NCBI RefSeq assembly: GCF_007677875.1
Contig: NZ_VEDO01000001.1
Location: 124,001-188,000 of the forward strand
Origin: Variovorax boronicumulans
Lineage (GTDB): Bacteria > Pseudomonadota > Gammaproteobacteria > Burkholderiales > Burkholderiaceae_C
Direction: 5' to 3'
DNA: 64,000 nt
Under the pieces are notes generated by a model, which did no database searches, was not told the DNA's origin, and was given only the letters and a program-made list of their open reading frames with translations. Below are positions 7,402 to 17,506 of this stretch, piece by piece (position 1 is the stretch's first letter; each line of letters opens with the position of its first letter). The position numbers were made by a program, and so were the translations under genes.

Positions 7402-9353
7402 CAGAACGTGAACCCCAGCCGCAGGTGGATGCTGATGCCGCCCTCGCCGAAGCCGTGGGCGATGTCGGCCTGCACCAGCCCGACCGGGCTGTACCAGCGC
7501 ATGCCGCCGCCGGCGCCGACCTTGTACTGGAAGTCGGCCGCGCGGTCGGCCACCGAGCCGGTGTCGACGAAGGCCACGGCCTCGAAGTCGGTCAGCGTGC
7601 CGTTCCAGACGATGGGGTGCTGCAGCTCCACGCTGCCGACCGCCATGTAGCGGCCTGCGACCGTGGTGTCGTTGACGTAGCTTGCACCGATCTTGCGGTA
7701 GCCGAAGCCGCGCACCGTGGTGTCGCCACCGGTCAGGAACAACTGGGTGGAGGGGATTTGCGCCGCGTCGGGCGCGACCACCGCACCGGCTTCGGCACGC
7801 AGCTGCAGGCGGGCACGGCGTGCGCGCGACTCGGCCTCCGTGGCGCCGCCCGCGCGCACCTGGTACAGCGGCACGTAGCCCAGCCAGCGCGCCACCGTGC
7901 GCGTGTAGGGGTACTGGCCGCCCAGCAGTGTGGTGCCGACACCGGCCTCAATCTGCAGGCCCTGGCCGCGCCGCGGCCGGCTGTTGTTGTCGAAGTAGCG
8001 GCCCGTCCAGCCCCAGTTCAGGCTCACGGTGGAGGCCGGCGGCGGCGCGTCGGCGCCGGAACTGCGCGCGTAGTCGTACTGCGCGAAGTAGCTGCGGTCG
8101 ATGTGGTCGGTGGACTTGCTGCGACCGTAACGCAGGCTGCCCGAGAGCACATCGAAGCTGCCCGAGCGCTCGCGTTGCACCAACCCGCTGCCGAACCAGC
8201 GCCACAGCCGCGCATCCAGCAGGCCGAACAGCGAGGTGCCCAGCGACTGGTTCTCGTTGTCCAGAGACAGGCGCGACACGGCGCGCCAATCCAGCAGCGG
8301 GATCTTGTTGTGGATGTGGTCGACCGACAGGCGCGGCCCGCTGTCGGTGGTGTAGCCCACCCCGAATACGAGCTTTTGCAGCGGCGCCTCGCGCACCTGG
8401 GCGATCACGGGCACGTTCTGGGGATCGGTGCCCTCGGTGTCCAGTGTCAGGAACACCGATTCGTAGAAGCCGCTAGAGGCCAGCCGCGCCTGCGTGTCCA
8501 GGAGCTTCTGCTGGTCGTACTCCTGCCCCGTGGGCAGTTGCGCGATGCGCACCGCGTTGAGCGGGCTGTAGCGTTCGCTGCCGCGGATCTGCAGGTCGCC
8601 GAAGCGGTAGGCCGGGCCGGAGTCGAACTGCACGCCCAGGTCTGCCAGTTGCCGGTCGGCATCGACCTGGGCACGGCTGTCTGCGATGCGGCCCAGCGGG
8701 TAGCGCCGCGCCGTGAGCTGGCGCTGGGCGGCGCTCTTGGCCCCGTCCCAGCCGGACTGGGTGAATTCGGCGCCGCTGCGCAGCGACCAGCTGCGCTCGA
8801 TGGCCTGGCGACGGCGTTCGGCCTGCGGGTTCTCGGCAGCGATGGCGCCGTTGAAGTCCAGCTTGACCTCGCCGACGCGCGTGATGGGGCCGGGCTCGAC
8901 CGTGATGAGGATGGCATGGTCCGCGCGCTCGCCGCCCGGCGTGTCCTGCAGCTCCAGCGTCAGCGTCGGCGTGAAGTAGCCCAGCGTGCCCAGCAACTGG
9001 CGCGCGTTGGGCTCGGCTGCGGCCATCAGGCGCGAGATCTCGGCCAGGGACAGGTCGTCGAGCCGGCGGTAGCGCTGCAGATCCAGGTGGGTCTCGAGCA
9101 GTTCGCGTGCGGGGTCGGGGCCACGCACCTCGACCGTGAAGTTGTCGCGACGGCCGTCGCGCTCGGCCTTGTCCGCGTCCCTGGCGGCGGCCTCGCTGGG
9201 CATGACCTGTGTGCCGTCGGCTCCGCTGGCGTTGGCCGGTGTCGGTTCCGAGGCGGGGCGGAGCAGGCCGCATCCCGGAAGCACCAGAACCGCCACCAAC
9301 AAAAACGCCGGCCACGAGGCCGGCGCACGCTTCGCCACCGCCAACAACATCAA
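7401..9353 (-). CDS. tamA: TamA, Omp85-family outer-membrane protein
   Basis: A 650-residue BamA/TamA-family protein with N-terminal POTRA repeats (about residues 75-330) and a C-terminal surface-antigen/D15 beta-barrel (about 340-650), including the TRGFGYR-like barrel motif (VRGFGYRKIG near residue 555) and a C-terminal LRLGFTF beta signal. It partners TamB encoded immediately downstream. Unusually, the signal sequence ends in VLVLPGC, a good lipobox, predicting lipidation at Cys28 before a Pro/Ala/Ser-rich linker; classical TamA has an ordinary signal peptide. Two adjacent ATG codons (9353 and 9350) are equally possible starts. Confidence 0.93.
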   Translation of the reverse strand: MMLLAVAKRAPASWPAFLLVAVLVLPGCGLLRPASEPTPANASGADGTQVMPSEAAARDADKAERDGRRDNFTVEVRGPDPARELLETHLDLQRYRRLDDLSLAEISRLMAAAEPNARQLLGTLGYFTPTLTLELQDTPGGERADHAILITVEPGPITRVGEVKLDFNGAIAAENPQAERRRQAIERSWSLRSGAEFTQSGWDGAKSAAQRQLTARRYPLGRIADSRAQVDADRQLADLGVQFDSGPAYRFGDLQIRGSERYSPLNAVRIAQLPTGQEYDQQKLLDTQARLASSGFYESVFLTLDTEGTDPQNVPVIAQVREAPLQKLVFGVGYTTDSGPRLSVDHIHNKIPLLDWRAVSRLSLDNENQSLGTSLFGLLDARLWRWFGSGLVQRERSGSFDVLSGSLRYGRSKSTDHIDRSYFAQYDYARSSGADAPPPASTVSLNWGWTGRYFDNNSRPRRGQGLQIEAGVGTTLLGGQYPYTRTVARWLGYVPLYQVRAGGATEAESRARRARLQLRAEAGAVVAPDAAQIPSTQLFLTGGDTTVRGFGYRKIGASYVNDTTVAGRYMAVGSVELQHPIVWNGTLTDFEAVAFVDTGSVADRAADFQYKVGAGGGMRWYSPVGLVQADIAHGFGEGGISIHLRLGFTF

Positions 9354-9354
9354 A

Positions 9355-10548
9355 TCATTTTGACAGCAGGCGCATGGCTTCCTCGAGCCCTTTGAGCGTC
9401 AAGGGATACATCCTGTTGCCCATGAGCTGCTGGATCACGCTGATGCTCTGGCGGTATTGCCACACGCCCTGGGGCTCGGGATTGATCCACGCGAACTTGG
9501 GAAACGCGTGCGTGAGGCGCTGCAACCACTCGGCGCCGGGCTCTTCGTTGTTGTATTCCACGCTGCCGCCAGGTTGCAAGATTTCGTAAGGACTCATGGT
9601 CGCGTCGCCGACGAAGATGAGTTTGTAGTCCTTGTTGTACTTGCGGATGATGTCCCAGGTCGGAAACTTCTCAGAGAAGCGCCGCCGGTTGTTCTTCCAC
9701 ATGAAGTCGTAGACGCAGTTGTGGAAGTAATAGAACTCCAGGTGCTTGAACTCGGTCTTGGTGGCCGAGAACAGTTCCTCCACCCGCGCGATGTGCTCGT
9801 CCATGGTGCCACCCACGTCCATGAGCAGCAGCACCTTCACGTTGTTGTGGCGCTCGGGCACCATCTTGATGTCCAGGTAGCCGGCGTTGGCAGCTGTAGA
9901 ACGGATGGTGTCGTCCAGGTCCAGCTCTTCGGCCAGGCCCTCACGCGCGAACTTGCGCAGCCGGCGCAGCGCCACCTTGATGTTGCGCGTGCCCAGTTCC
10001 TGGCTGTCGTCGTAGTCCTTGTAGGCGCGCTGGTCCCAGACCTTCACGGCACTCTTGTTGCGGCCCTTCTCCTGGCCGATGCGGATGCCCTGCGGGTTGA
10101 ATCCGTTGGCGCCGAAGGGCGAGGTGCCGCCCGTGCCGATCCACTTGCTGCCGCCCTCGTGGCGCTCCTTCTGCTCCTCGAAGCGCTTCTTGAGCGTCTC
10201 CATGAGCTCGTCCCAGCCCATCTTCTCGATCTTGGCCTTCTCCTCGGGGGAGAGTTCGAGCTCGAGGTTCTTGCGCAGCCACTCGAGCGGGATGTCCTTG
10301 GTGAAGTCGGCCAGCATCTCCACGCCCTTGAAATAGGCGGCGAAGGCGCGGTCGAACTTGTCGTAGTGCTTCTCGTCCTTCACCAGCGCGGTGCGCGACA
10401 GGTAGTAGAAGTCGTCGATCGCGTAGGCGCCGTCGGGGCTGGCAGGGCCCACCACACCCTGCTTGACGGCGTCGAGCAGCATCAGGTATTCCTTGACCGA
10501 GACCGGCAGCTTGGCCGAGCGCAGGGTGTAGAAGAAGTCGATCAGCAT
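9355..10548 (-). CDS. VWA-domain protein (CoxE-like), partner of MoxR ATPase
   Basis: A 397-residue soluble protein whose C-terminal half carries a von Willebrand A-like fold: LLLMDVGGTMDEH is the metal-ion site region, with DxGxT in place of the usual DxSxS. The N-terminal ~190 residues are charged and helical (KIEKMGWDELMETLKKRFEEQ). Such proteins occur as pairs with MoxR AAA+ ATPases and act as substrate-binding or maturation adaptors for metalloenzymes or envelope complexes. The moxR-like gene lies directly upstream with 31 bp between, so both are probably in one operon. The client of the pair cannot be deduced here. Confidence 0.88.
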   Translation of the reverse strand: MLIDFFYTLRSAKLPVSVKEYLMLLDAVKQGVVGPASPDGAYAIDDFYYLSRTALVKDEKHYDKFDRAFAAYFKGVEMLADFTKDIPLEWLRKNLELELSPEEKAKIEKMGWDELMETLKKRFEEQKERHEGGSKWIGTGGTSPFGANGFNPQGIRIGQEKGRNKSAVKVWDQRAYKDYDDSQELGTRNIKVALRRLRKFAREGLAEELDLDDTIRSTAANAGYLDIKMVPERHNNVKVLLLMDVGGTMDEHIARVEELFSATKTEFKHLEFYYFHNCVYDFMWKNNRRRFSEKFPTWDIIRKYNKDYKLIFVGDATMSPYEILQPGGSVEYNNEEPGAEWLQRLTHAFPKFAWINPEPQGVWQYRQSISVIQQLMGNRMYPLTLKGLEEAMRLLSK

Positions 10549-10579
10549 GCCTAGGCTCCTCGCCGGGTGACGCGCGCGC

Positions 10580-11434
10580 TCAGCGGTTGTTCCGCTGCAT
10601 GAACACCAGCTTTTCGAACAGCGTCACGTCCTGTTCGTTCTTGAGCAGCGCGCCCACCAGCGGCGGCACGGCGACCTTGTCGTCCTTGCTCTGCAGCGCC
10701 TCGGCTGGAATGTCCTCTGCCACCAGCAGCTTGAGCCAGTCCAGCAGTTCGGAGGTGGAGGGCTTCTTCTTGAGGCCGGGCAGGTTGCGCACATCGTAGA
10801 AGGTCTTCATCGCCGCGGTGAGCAGCTCCTTCTTGAGGCCCGGGAAATGCACGTCCACGATCTGCTGCATGGTCGCCGCATCGGGGAACTTGATGTAATG
10901 GAAAAAGCAGCGGCGCAGAAATGCGTCGGGCAATTCCTTTTCGTTGTTCGAGGTGATGAATACCAGCGGCCGGTGCTTGGCGCGGATCAGTTCGCGGGTT
11001 TCATAGCAATAGAACTCCATCCGGTCGAGTTCGCGCAGCAGGTCGTTCGGAAACTCGATGTCGGCCTTGTCGATTTCGTCGATCAAGAGCGCCACGGGCT
11101 GTTCGGCCGTAAAGGCCTGCCACAGCACACCCTTGACGATGTAGTTGTGGATGTCCTTCACGCGCTCTCCGCCGTCCACGTCCGCCAACTGCGAATCGCG
11201 CAGGCGGCTCACCGCGTCGTACTCGTACAGGCCTTGCTGCGCCTTGGTGGTCGACTTGATATGCCACTGCAGCAGCGGCAGGTTCAAGGCGCTGGCTACC
11301 TCCTCGGCCAACATGGTCTTGCCCGTGCCGGGCTCGCCCTTGACCAGCAGCGGACGCTTGAGCGTGGCGGCTGCATTCACTGCCAGCATCAGATCTTGCG
11401 TGGCAACGTAGTTGTTCGAGCCTTGGAATTTCAT
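10580..11434 (-). CDS. MoxR-family AAA+ ATPase
   Basis: A 284-residue AAA+ ATPase starting MKFQGSNNY, the usual beginning of this subgroup. Walker A is GEPGTGKT at residues 33-40; Walker B is LLIDEIDKAD near 115; sensor-type residues lie in FITSNNEKELPDAF around 165. MoxR ATPases act with VWA proteins as chaperones that activate or assemble protein complexes. In-frame ATGs further upstream (11488 and 11665) exist, but 11488 adds residues with no family counterpart and 11665 runs into the divergent cytochrome c4 gene. No strong ribosome binding site separates these choices. It shares its upstream region with the divergent cytochrome gene. Confidence 0.9.
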   Translation of the reverse strand: MKFQGSNNYVATQDLMLAVNAAATLKRPLLVKGEPGTGKTMLAEEVASALNLPLLQWHIKSTTKAQQGLYEYDAVSRLRDSQLADVDGGERVKDIHNYIVKGVLWQAFTAEQPVALLIDEIDKADIEFPNDLLRELDRMEFYCYETRELIRAKHRPLVFITSNNEKELPDAFLRRCFFHYIKFPDAATMQQIVDVHFPGLKKELLTAAMKTFYDVRNLPGLKKKPSTSELLDWLKLLVAEDIPAEALQSKDDKVAVPPLVGALLKNEQDVTLFEKLVFMQRNNR

Positions 11435-11522
11435 GGAGTCTGGAGGGGGGAGATTGGGAGACGTGCCGGCTATACTCGATTGCTGCATCCGGCCTGATTT
11501 CACTAGAGATTGTGCGCGCAAA

Positions 11523-12206
11523 ATGAATAAATTGAAGACCACGGTGTTTGCATTGGCTGTCGCATCGGCGACGGCTTTGGGCCTTCCCGCGATGGCCCAG
11601 CAAATCAAAGGAGACCCCAAAGCAGGCTTGGGCAAAGCCGACATGTGCATCGGTTGCCACGGCATCGTCGGCTACCAGACCGCCTTTCCCGAGGTCTACA
11701 AGGTGCCCAAGATTTCGGGCCAGGGCGCTCCCTACATTGCGGCGGCGCTCAACGCCTACAAGACCGGCGACCGCCGTCATCCGACCATGCGCGGCATCGC
11801 CGAGTCGCTGACGGACCAGGACATCGCCGACCTCGCGGCCTTCTACAGCACCCATGTCGAAGACGCGCCCACGCCGCCCGAGCAGGCCAAAGAGCCCAGT
11901 GCCCAGGTGGCCGCGCTGCTGCAAAAGGGCGCCTGCGTGTCCTGCCATGGCGCCAACTTCGCCAAGCCCATCGACGGCAGCTATCCCAAGATCGCCGGTC
12001 AGCACGCCGATTACCTGTTCGTCGCGCTGAAGGCTTACAAGACCGGCGCCAGCACCGGCCTGGTCGGTCGCTCCAATGGCGTGATGGCGCCGCTGGCCAA
12101 GCAGTTCTCCAACGCCGAGCTCAAGTCCATCGCGAACTACCTGGCCAGCCTGGAAGGCGGCTTGCAGGTGGTGCCCGAGTCGCGCTTTCGCACCTCGCAG
12201 AAGTAA
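11523..12206 (+). CDS. Diheme cytochrome c4
   Basis: A 227-residue exported protein with a signal peptide cleaved after AMA (about residue 25) and two class-I cytochrome c domains. The heme motifs are CIGCH at residues 42-46 and CVSCH at 138-142, with possible distal methionines in PTMRG (first domain) and NGVMAPLAK (second). Tandem domains of this size define cytochrome c4, a periplasmic electron carrier feeding terminal oxidases such as the aa3 or cbb3 types; an aa3 oxidase cluster lies 27 kb downstream. The start is the ATG preceding the signal peptide. A strong terminator follows directly, so the gene is probably monocistronic. Confidence 0.93.
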   Translation: MNKLKTTVFALAVASATALGLPAMAQQIKGDPKAGLGKADMCIGCHGIVGYQTAFPEVYKVPKISGQGAPYIAAALNAYKTGDRRHPTMRGIAESLTDQDIADLAAFYSTHVEDAPTPPEQAKEPSAQVAALLQKGACVSCHGANFAKPIDGSYPKIAGQHADYLFVALKAYKTGASTGLVGRSNGVMAPLAKQFSNAELKSIANYLASLEGGLQVVPESRFRTSQK

Positions 12207-12225
12207 GGCGACCGCCGCTCGGACG

Positions 12226-12249
12226 AAGCCCGCTGCCAGCGGGCTTTTT
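12226..12249 (+). terminator. Rho-independent terminator of the cytochrome c4 gene
   Basis: AAGCCCGCT and AGCGGGCTT form a perfect 9-bp stem around a 3-nt loop (GCC), followed by a run of T. It lies 20 nt after the cytochrome c4 stop codon and just before the convergent DUF1841 gene ends, so it may serve both strands. Confidence 0.9.
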
Positions 12250-12253
12250 CATG

Positions 12254-12688
12254 TCAATCCTGCGTGGCGCGGCGCTGCACGCAATCGATGTAGGCCTGGC
12301 CGTCGGGTGGCCGACCGGCGCGCTGGCTCTCCCACATCATGCGGCCCAGGCATTCCATGACCTCGTGGTGCGCGTCGTGCAGCGACTGGCGCCGACGCTC
12401 CAGCAGCTCCACGGCCTGGCGGATGCCGCGTGGCTGGTCGATCGAGCACTGCTCGCTGATCGACAGATGCATGGACAGGTGCAGGAACGGGTTCTGCTGC
12501 CCATCCTGGCCGTCGTAGACGCGGGCCACGGCCGCGTCCGCATCCAGCAGGTCGGCGTGGTATTCGGGATGCTCGGCGATCCACTGGCTGGCCAGGGTCT
12601 CGATGGCCTCCATGGGCTGGCCGGCGAGGGCCTTGGCGTGCGCGCCGCAGAAGAAGCGGCGCACGTCCGCTTGCGAGGGATTGAACAT
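12254..12688 (-). CDS. DUF1841 family protein
   Basis: A 144-residue protein beginning MFNPSQADVRRFFC, matching the conserved start of the DUF1841 family common in Burkholderiales. The upstream in-frame extension to 12916 overlaps the divergent peptidase gene and is rejected. The sequence is helical and rich in His and acidic residues (HPEYHADLLD, NPFLHLSMHLSISEQ, HDAHHEVMECLGRMMWESQ), which could bind metal, but no biochemical role is known to me. No signal peptide, so cytoplasmic. It is convergent with cytochrome c4 and appears to be a single-gene unit. Confidence 0.85.
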   Translation of the reverse strand: MFNPSQADVRRFFCGAHAKALAGQPMEAIETLASQWIAEHPEYHADLLDADAAVARVYDGQDGQQNPFLHLSMHLSISEQCSIDQPRGIRQAVELLERRRQSLHDAHHEVMECLGRMMWESQRAGRPPDGQAYIDCVQRRATQD

Positions 12689-12806
12689 GCGGCCGAGCCT
12701 AGCATGCAGCTTCGGACAGCTGCAGGCCTTCCTAGAATGACCAGAGAGGCCCCTCATACGCGCTGGCGCGGCGCCATCCCGTCGACCATCAAAAAGGAAG
12801 AACAGC

Positions 12807-14120
12807 ATGCCCACCCCCTCGTTTCGCCACACTGCGCTGGCCGCTCTGCTGGCGCTGTCCGCGGGCTGCGTCTCGGCGCAGACGCAGCAGCAGGTCGCGC
12901 CGCTCGTCAACGGCATGTACGGCGCATTGGAAGCGCTCTACAAGGACCTGCACGCCCATCCGGAGCTCGCCTTCCAGGAGGTGCGCACGGCCGCGAAGAT
13001 GGCCGACGAGATGCGCCAGCTCGGCTTCGAGGTGACGGAGAAGGTCGGCGGCACCGGCGTGGTGGCGCTGCTGCGCAACGGTGCCGGCCCCACGGTGCTG
13101 GTGCGCACCGAACTGGACGCGCTGCCGATGGAGGAGAAGACCGGCCTGCCGTACGCCAGCAAGGCCAAGGCGCAGTACGCGGGCCGCGAGACCTTCGTCG
13201 CGCACAGTTGCGCGCACGACCTGCACATGGCCAGCTGGGTCGGCGCGGCGCGCACGCTGGTTGCGCTCAAGAGCCAGTGGAAGGGCACGCTGATGTTCGT
13301 CGCCCAGCCTGCCGAGGAAACCGTCTCGGGCGCCAAGGCCATGCTGGCCGACGGCCTGTTCACGCGCTTTCCCAAACCCGACTTCGCGTTCGCGTTGCAC
13401 AGCTCGCCCTCGCCCTACGGCTTCGTCGGCTACCGGGCCGGGCCGACCAGCTCGAACTCCGACGCGCTGGAGATCACCTTCAAGGGCCGCGGCGGCCATG
13501 GCTCGGCGCCCGACAAGACCATCGACCCGATCACGATCGCGGCGCGCTTCATCACCGACGTGCAGACCGTGGTCAGCCGCGAGAAGGACCCGGCCGAGTT
13601 CGGCGTGGTGACCATCGGCGCGGTGCAGGGTGGCACGGTGGGCAACATCATTCCGGACACCGTGGTGTTGCGTGGCACCATCCGCTCGTACCAGCCGCAG
13701 GTGCGCGAGAAGCTGCTGGCCGGCATCCGCCGCACGGCGCTGGCGGCCGCGGCCATGGGCGGCGCGCCCGAGCCGCAGGTGGAGCTCGTGCCCGGCGGCG
13801 CGGCCATCGTCAACGACGCCAGGGTGGTCGAGCGCACGACGGCCGCGCTCAAGGCCGCGCTGCCCGGTGCGCAGATCGCGCAGGTGCCTCCGATCACGGC
13901 CAGCGAGGACTTCTCGGAGTTCCTCAACGCAGGCGTGCCCGGCATGATGTTCTTCGTCGGCGTATCAAAGCCCGAGGACGTGGCCGCCGCCATGAAGCCG
14001 GGCGGCAAGCCGCTGCCGTTCAACCACTCCCCCTTCTTCGCGCCCGTGCCCGAGCCGTCCATCAAGACCGGTGTACAGGCCATGAGCGTGGCCGTGCTGA
14101 CGGCCCTCGGCGCGCCGTAG
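12807..14120 (+). CDS. Exported M20-family metallopeptidase/amidohydrolase
   Basis: A 437-residue protein of the M20 amidohydrolase (IAA/hippurate hydrolase, carboxypeptidase) type. The N-terminus is a signal sequence ending SAGCVSAQ; this can be read as a signal peptidase I site after VSA or as a weak lipobox at Cys20. Metal-site signatures include HAHPELAFQE near residue 50, RTELDALPMEE near 100, HSCAHDLHMA near 135, QPAEE near 170 and a C-terminal FNHSPFF. The dimerisation domain lies at roughly 215-330. It hydrolyses amide bonds of N-acyl amino acids or small peptides, here in the periplasm or on the envelope, which is less usual for the group. An AAGGAAG ribosome binding site precedes the ATG. 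Substrate unknown. Confidence 0.88.
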   Translation: MPTPSFRHTALAALLALSAGCVSAQTQQQVAPLVNGMYGALEALYKDLHAHPELAFQEVRTAAKMADEMRQLGFEVTEKVGGTGVVALLRNGAGPTVLVRTELDALPMEEKTGLPYASKAKAQYAGRETFVAHSCAHDLHMASWVGAARTLVALKSQWKGTLMFVAQPAEETVSGAKAMLADGLFTRFPKPDFAFALHSSPSPYGFVGYRAGPTSSNSDALEITFKGRGGHGSAPDKTIDPITIAARFITDVQTVVSREKDPAEFGVVTIGAVQGGTVGNIIPDTVVLRGTIRSYQPQVREKLLAGIRRTALAAAAMGGAPEPQVELVPGGAAIVNDARVVERTTAALKAALPGAQIAQVPPITASEDFSEFLNAGVPGMMFFVGVSKPEDVAAAMKPGGKPLPFNHSPFFAPVPEPSIKTGVQAMSVAVLTALGAP

Positions 14121-14123
14121 GTT

Positions 14124-14684
14124 TCAGCGCGCGGGGGCTGCGGTCTCCAGCGGCGTGGTGACGGGCTGGGTCTGTGCCGCCGGCTCTGGCACGGCGGTGG
14201 CGGGCGCCGTGACAGGCTCGGCCGGTGACGCCGCCGCAGCAGGTGCCGTCGCCACCTGCTCTTCCTGTTTGAGGTAGGCGCAGGCCGCTCGGTGCATGGC
14301 TTCCTCGGGGTCGCCGGGCACGATGGCGACGAAGTTGGGCGATTCGCGTTCGCTGACGAGCACCCGGCCCTGGCCCATGGGACCTTCGTAGTAGCGCCGC
14401 GCGATCACGCGCATGCTGAAGTCCTTGCAGTCGAACTCCAGCCATTGCTTAAACGAGCGCACCTCGTACAGCCCCCAGCGGTGAGGCACCGCATAGTCCA
14501 CCAGGAACCACGATTGGCGCGGGTTGGGCAGGAAGGTCCCGACGAACGCGTTGTGACGTGAGCGCTCGGTGCCGGGCTCCTGGTAGACGGTCATCCCGCT
14601 GCTGGCGGGCAGCGGCAGCTCGGTCCATTCGGCCGCGGTGGCGCAGGCACAGGCAAGCAACAGGGGAATCGGCAGAAAGCGCAT
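14124..14684 (-). CDS. Surface-adhesin E-like exported protein
   Basis: A 186-residue protein with a signal peptide cleaved after ATAA (about residue 18), followed by a compact domain of about 125 residues. WTELP near the mature N-terminus, VDYAVP, LEFDCKDFSMRV and YYEGPMGQGRVL are typical of the Adhesin_E (surface-adhesin protein E) family of small exported proteins in Burkholderiales. The last ~50 residues are a low-complexity Ala/Pro/Thr tail. Function in adhesion is known only for a Haemophilus relative and should not be assumed here. It ends 3 nt from the convergent peptidase gene. Confidence 0.7.
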   Translation of the reverse strand: MRFLPIPLLLACACATAAEWTELPLPASSGMTVYQEPGTERSRHNAFVGTFLPNPRQSWFLVDYAVPHRWGLYEVRSFKQWLEFDCKDFSMRVIARRYYEGPMGQGRVLVSERESPNFVAIVPGDPEEAMHRAACAYLKQEEQVATAPAAAASPAEPVTAPATAVPEPAAQTQPVTTPLETAAPAR

Positions 14685-14723
14685 GGTCCCCGGGCTTATC
14701 GGCGCGCGCGGCGCAGTCTTGAG

Positions 14724-16013
<1,290 letters not shown>

Positions 16014-16057
16014 GGGTGTCTCCGGTGGTGTGTCGATGCCGCGGCATTCTGGGGCGG

Positions 16058-16095
16058 CTGTACCCGGGCGCACAGGTACAGTTCGCCGGAACAGC
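16058..16095 (+). promoter_or_regulatory. Putative MocR operator between mvaA and mocR
   Basis: The 38-nt block consists of CTGTACCC, an 8-nt variable spacer, then AGGTACAGTT, C, GCCGG, A, ACAGC. CTGTACC and GGTACAG form an inverted repeat. The same block with identical spacing occurs at 25856-25893 upstream of livK; 27 of 38 positions agree and all eight spacer bases differ. It ends 7 nt before the mocR ATG and lies 45 nt upstream of mvaA, so it could act on both. MocR-type regulators often bind such repeats next to their own genes; that this protein binds here is inference. Confidence 0.6.
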
Positions 16096-16102
16096 TGCGC
16101 CC

Positions 16103-17506
16103 ATGCCGCCCACCGAAACCATCTTCGTTCAACTGGCCGACACGCTGGAGCGCCAGATCCTCGACGGCGCCTTCCGTGCCGGCGACAAGCTGCCCTCGCT
16201 GCGCGCGCTGGCAGGCCAGCGCGGGCTGGGCAAGAACACCGTGGTGGCGGCCTTCGAGTTGCTGGTCGCGCGCGGCCTGGTCGAGCCGCGCCGCGGCGCC
16301 GGCTTTTTCGTCAAGGCGCCCGCACGGGCCGCGGTGCCGACCGAGGACGAAGCCGGCTCGCTGGGCCGCGCCATGGGCATCGTCTGGCTCATGCGCAACC
16401 AGCTGCGCGAGGAGCCGGGCCAGCTCAACGTGGGCGATGGCTTCCCGCCGGTCGAATGGCTGGCCGGCGCCCGGCTCGACCGGCACCACCACAAAGTCGC
16501 GCGCGGCGGCCTGGGCACCTTGTTCCGCTACGGCAACCGCTTCGGCTACGAGCCGTTGCGCCAGCGCCTGGTGCGCCGGCTGGCGGACTTCGGCATCGCG
16601 GCCGGTACGCGGCAGACCGTGCTCACGCACGGCGCCAACGAGGCCCTGGACATCATCGTGCGCTACTTCGTCCCGCCCGGCGCCGTCGTGCTGGCCGACG
16701 ACCCAGGCTACTACCCGCTGTTCGGCAAGCTGCACCTGGCCGGCGCGCGCACGGTGGGCGTGCCGCGCACGCCCCACGGCCCCGACCCGCAGGCGCTGGA
16801 GCAGTTGCTGCTGCGGCATCGGCCGCGCGTGTTCTTCACCCAGTCGCTGGCGCACAACCCGACCGGCTCGGATCTGGCGCCCGCGGTGGCGCAGCGCGTG
16901 CTCGCGCTGGCGCGCCAGCACAACCTCTTCATCGTCGAGAACGATCCGCTGGCCGACTTCAAGCCGCCGCAATCCACGCGGCTCGCGGCGCTGGACGGGC
17001 TGGAACGCACGCTCTATGTGGGCAGCTTCTCCAAGTCGCTGTCGGCCGCGCTGCGCGTGGGTTTCATCGCCTGCAGCGCCGATCTGGCCAGCGACCTGGC
17101 GGACCTCAAGGCCCTGGTGCACGTGAGCAGCTCGGAGTACTGCGAGCGCACGGTGGAGACGCTGCTGGGCGAGCGCCAGTACCTGGCCCACCTGGCCCAT
17201 CTGCGCCGGCGCGTCGCCGAGGCCACGGCGCGCGCACAGGCGCTGCTTGAGGGCCTGGGGGCCGAGCTGTTCGCACAGACGCCGGCCTCGCTGTTCCTCT
17301 GGGCGCGCCTGCCCGGCGTGCCGGATGCGCTGGCACTGGCCGAGGCTCTGCTGGAACGCCAGGTCATGATGGCGCCGGGCCGCATCTTCAGCGTCGATCC
17401 GGAGGCGGTGTCGCCGTGGTCGCGCTTCAACGTGGGGACGGTGCTGGACCCGCGCTTCGCGCCCGCGCTGCGGGCGGTGCTGCGCCAGCTCAACGCCGCT
17501 TCTTGA
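16103..17506 (+). CDS. MocR-family regulator (GntR-type DNA-binding domain fused to aminotransferase domain)
   Basis: A 467-residue chimera: residues 1-75 form a GntR winged helix-turn-helix ([25 protein letters not shown]), and residues 100-460 form a fold-type I aminotransferase domain. The pyridoxal phosphate lysine is Lys311 in [23 protein letters not shown] and ENDPLADF supply the usual cofactor contacts. MocR proteins use the PLP domain to sense an amine or related metabolite and regulate adjacent genes. The ATG chosen gives a normal MocR N-terminus and sits just after a 38-nt repeat motif. The regulator lies among mvaA, an acyl-CoA synthetase, a GMC oxidoreductase and a Liv importer. 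The 3' end overlaps the convergent acyl-CoA synthetase gene by 17 nt. Confidence 0.92.
   Translation: MPPTETIFVQLADTLERQILDGAFRAGDKLPSLRALAGQRGLGKNTVVAAFELLVARGLVEPRRGAGFFVKAPARAAVPTEDEAGSLGRAMGIVWLMRNQLREEPGQLNVGDGFPPVEWLAGARLDRHHHKVARGGLGTLFRYGNRFGYEPLRQRLVRRLADFGIAAGTRQTVLTHGANEALDIIVRYFVPPGAVVLADDPGYYPLFGKLHLAGARTVGVPRTPHGPDPQALEQLLLRHRPRVFFTQSLAHNPTGSDLAPAVAQRVLALARQHNLFIVENDPLADFKPPQSTRLAALDGLERTLYVGSFSKSLSAALRVGFIACSADLASDLADLKALVHVSSSEYCERTVETLLGERQYLAHLAHLRRRVAEATARAQALLEGLGAELFAQTPASLFLWARLPGVPDALALAEALLERQVMMAPGRIFSVDPEAVSPWSRFNVGTVLDPRFAPALRAVLRQLNAAS

Noticed and set aside
3640-7650. Very long plus-strand open frame (about 1336 codons) opposite tamB
   Set aside because: Antisense shadow of a high-G+C gene; the translation is low-complexity Arg/Ala/Gly-rich with no domain, while tamB on the other strand is clearly real.
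7425-9395. Plus-strand open frame opposite tamA
   Set aside because: Shadow of tamA; the POTRA/barrel protein on the minus strand accounts for the region.
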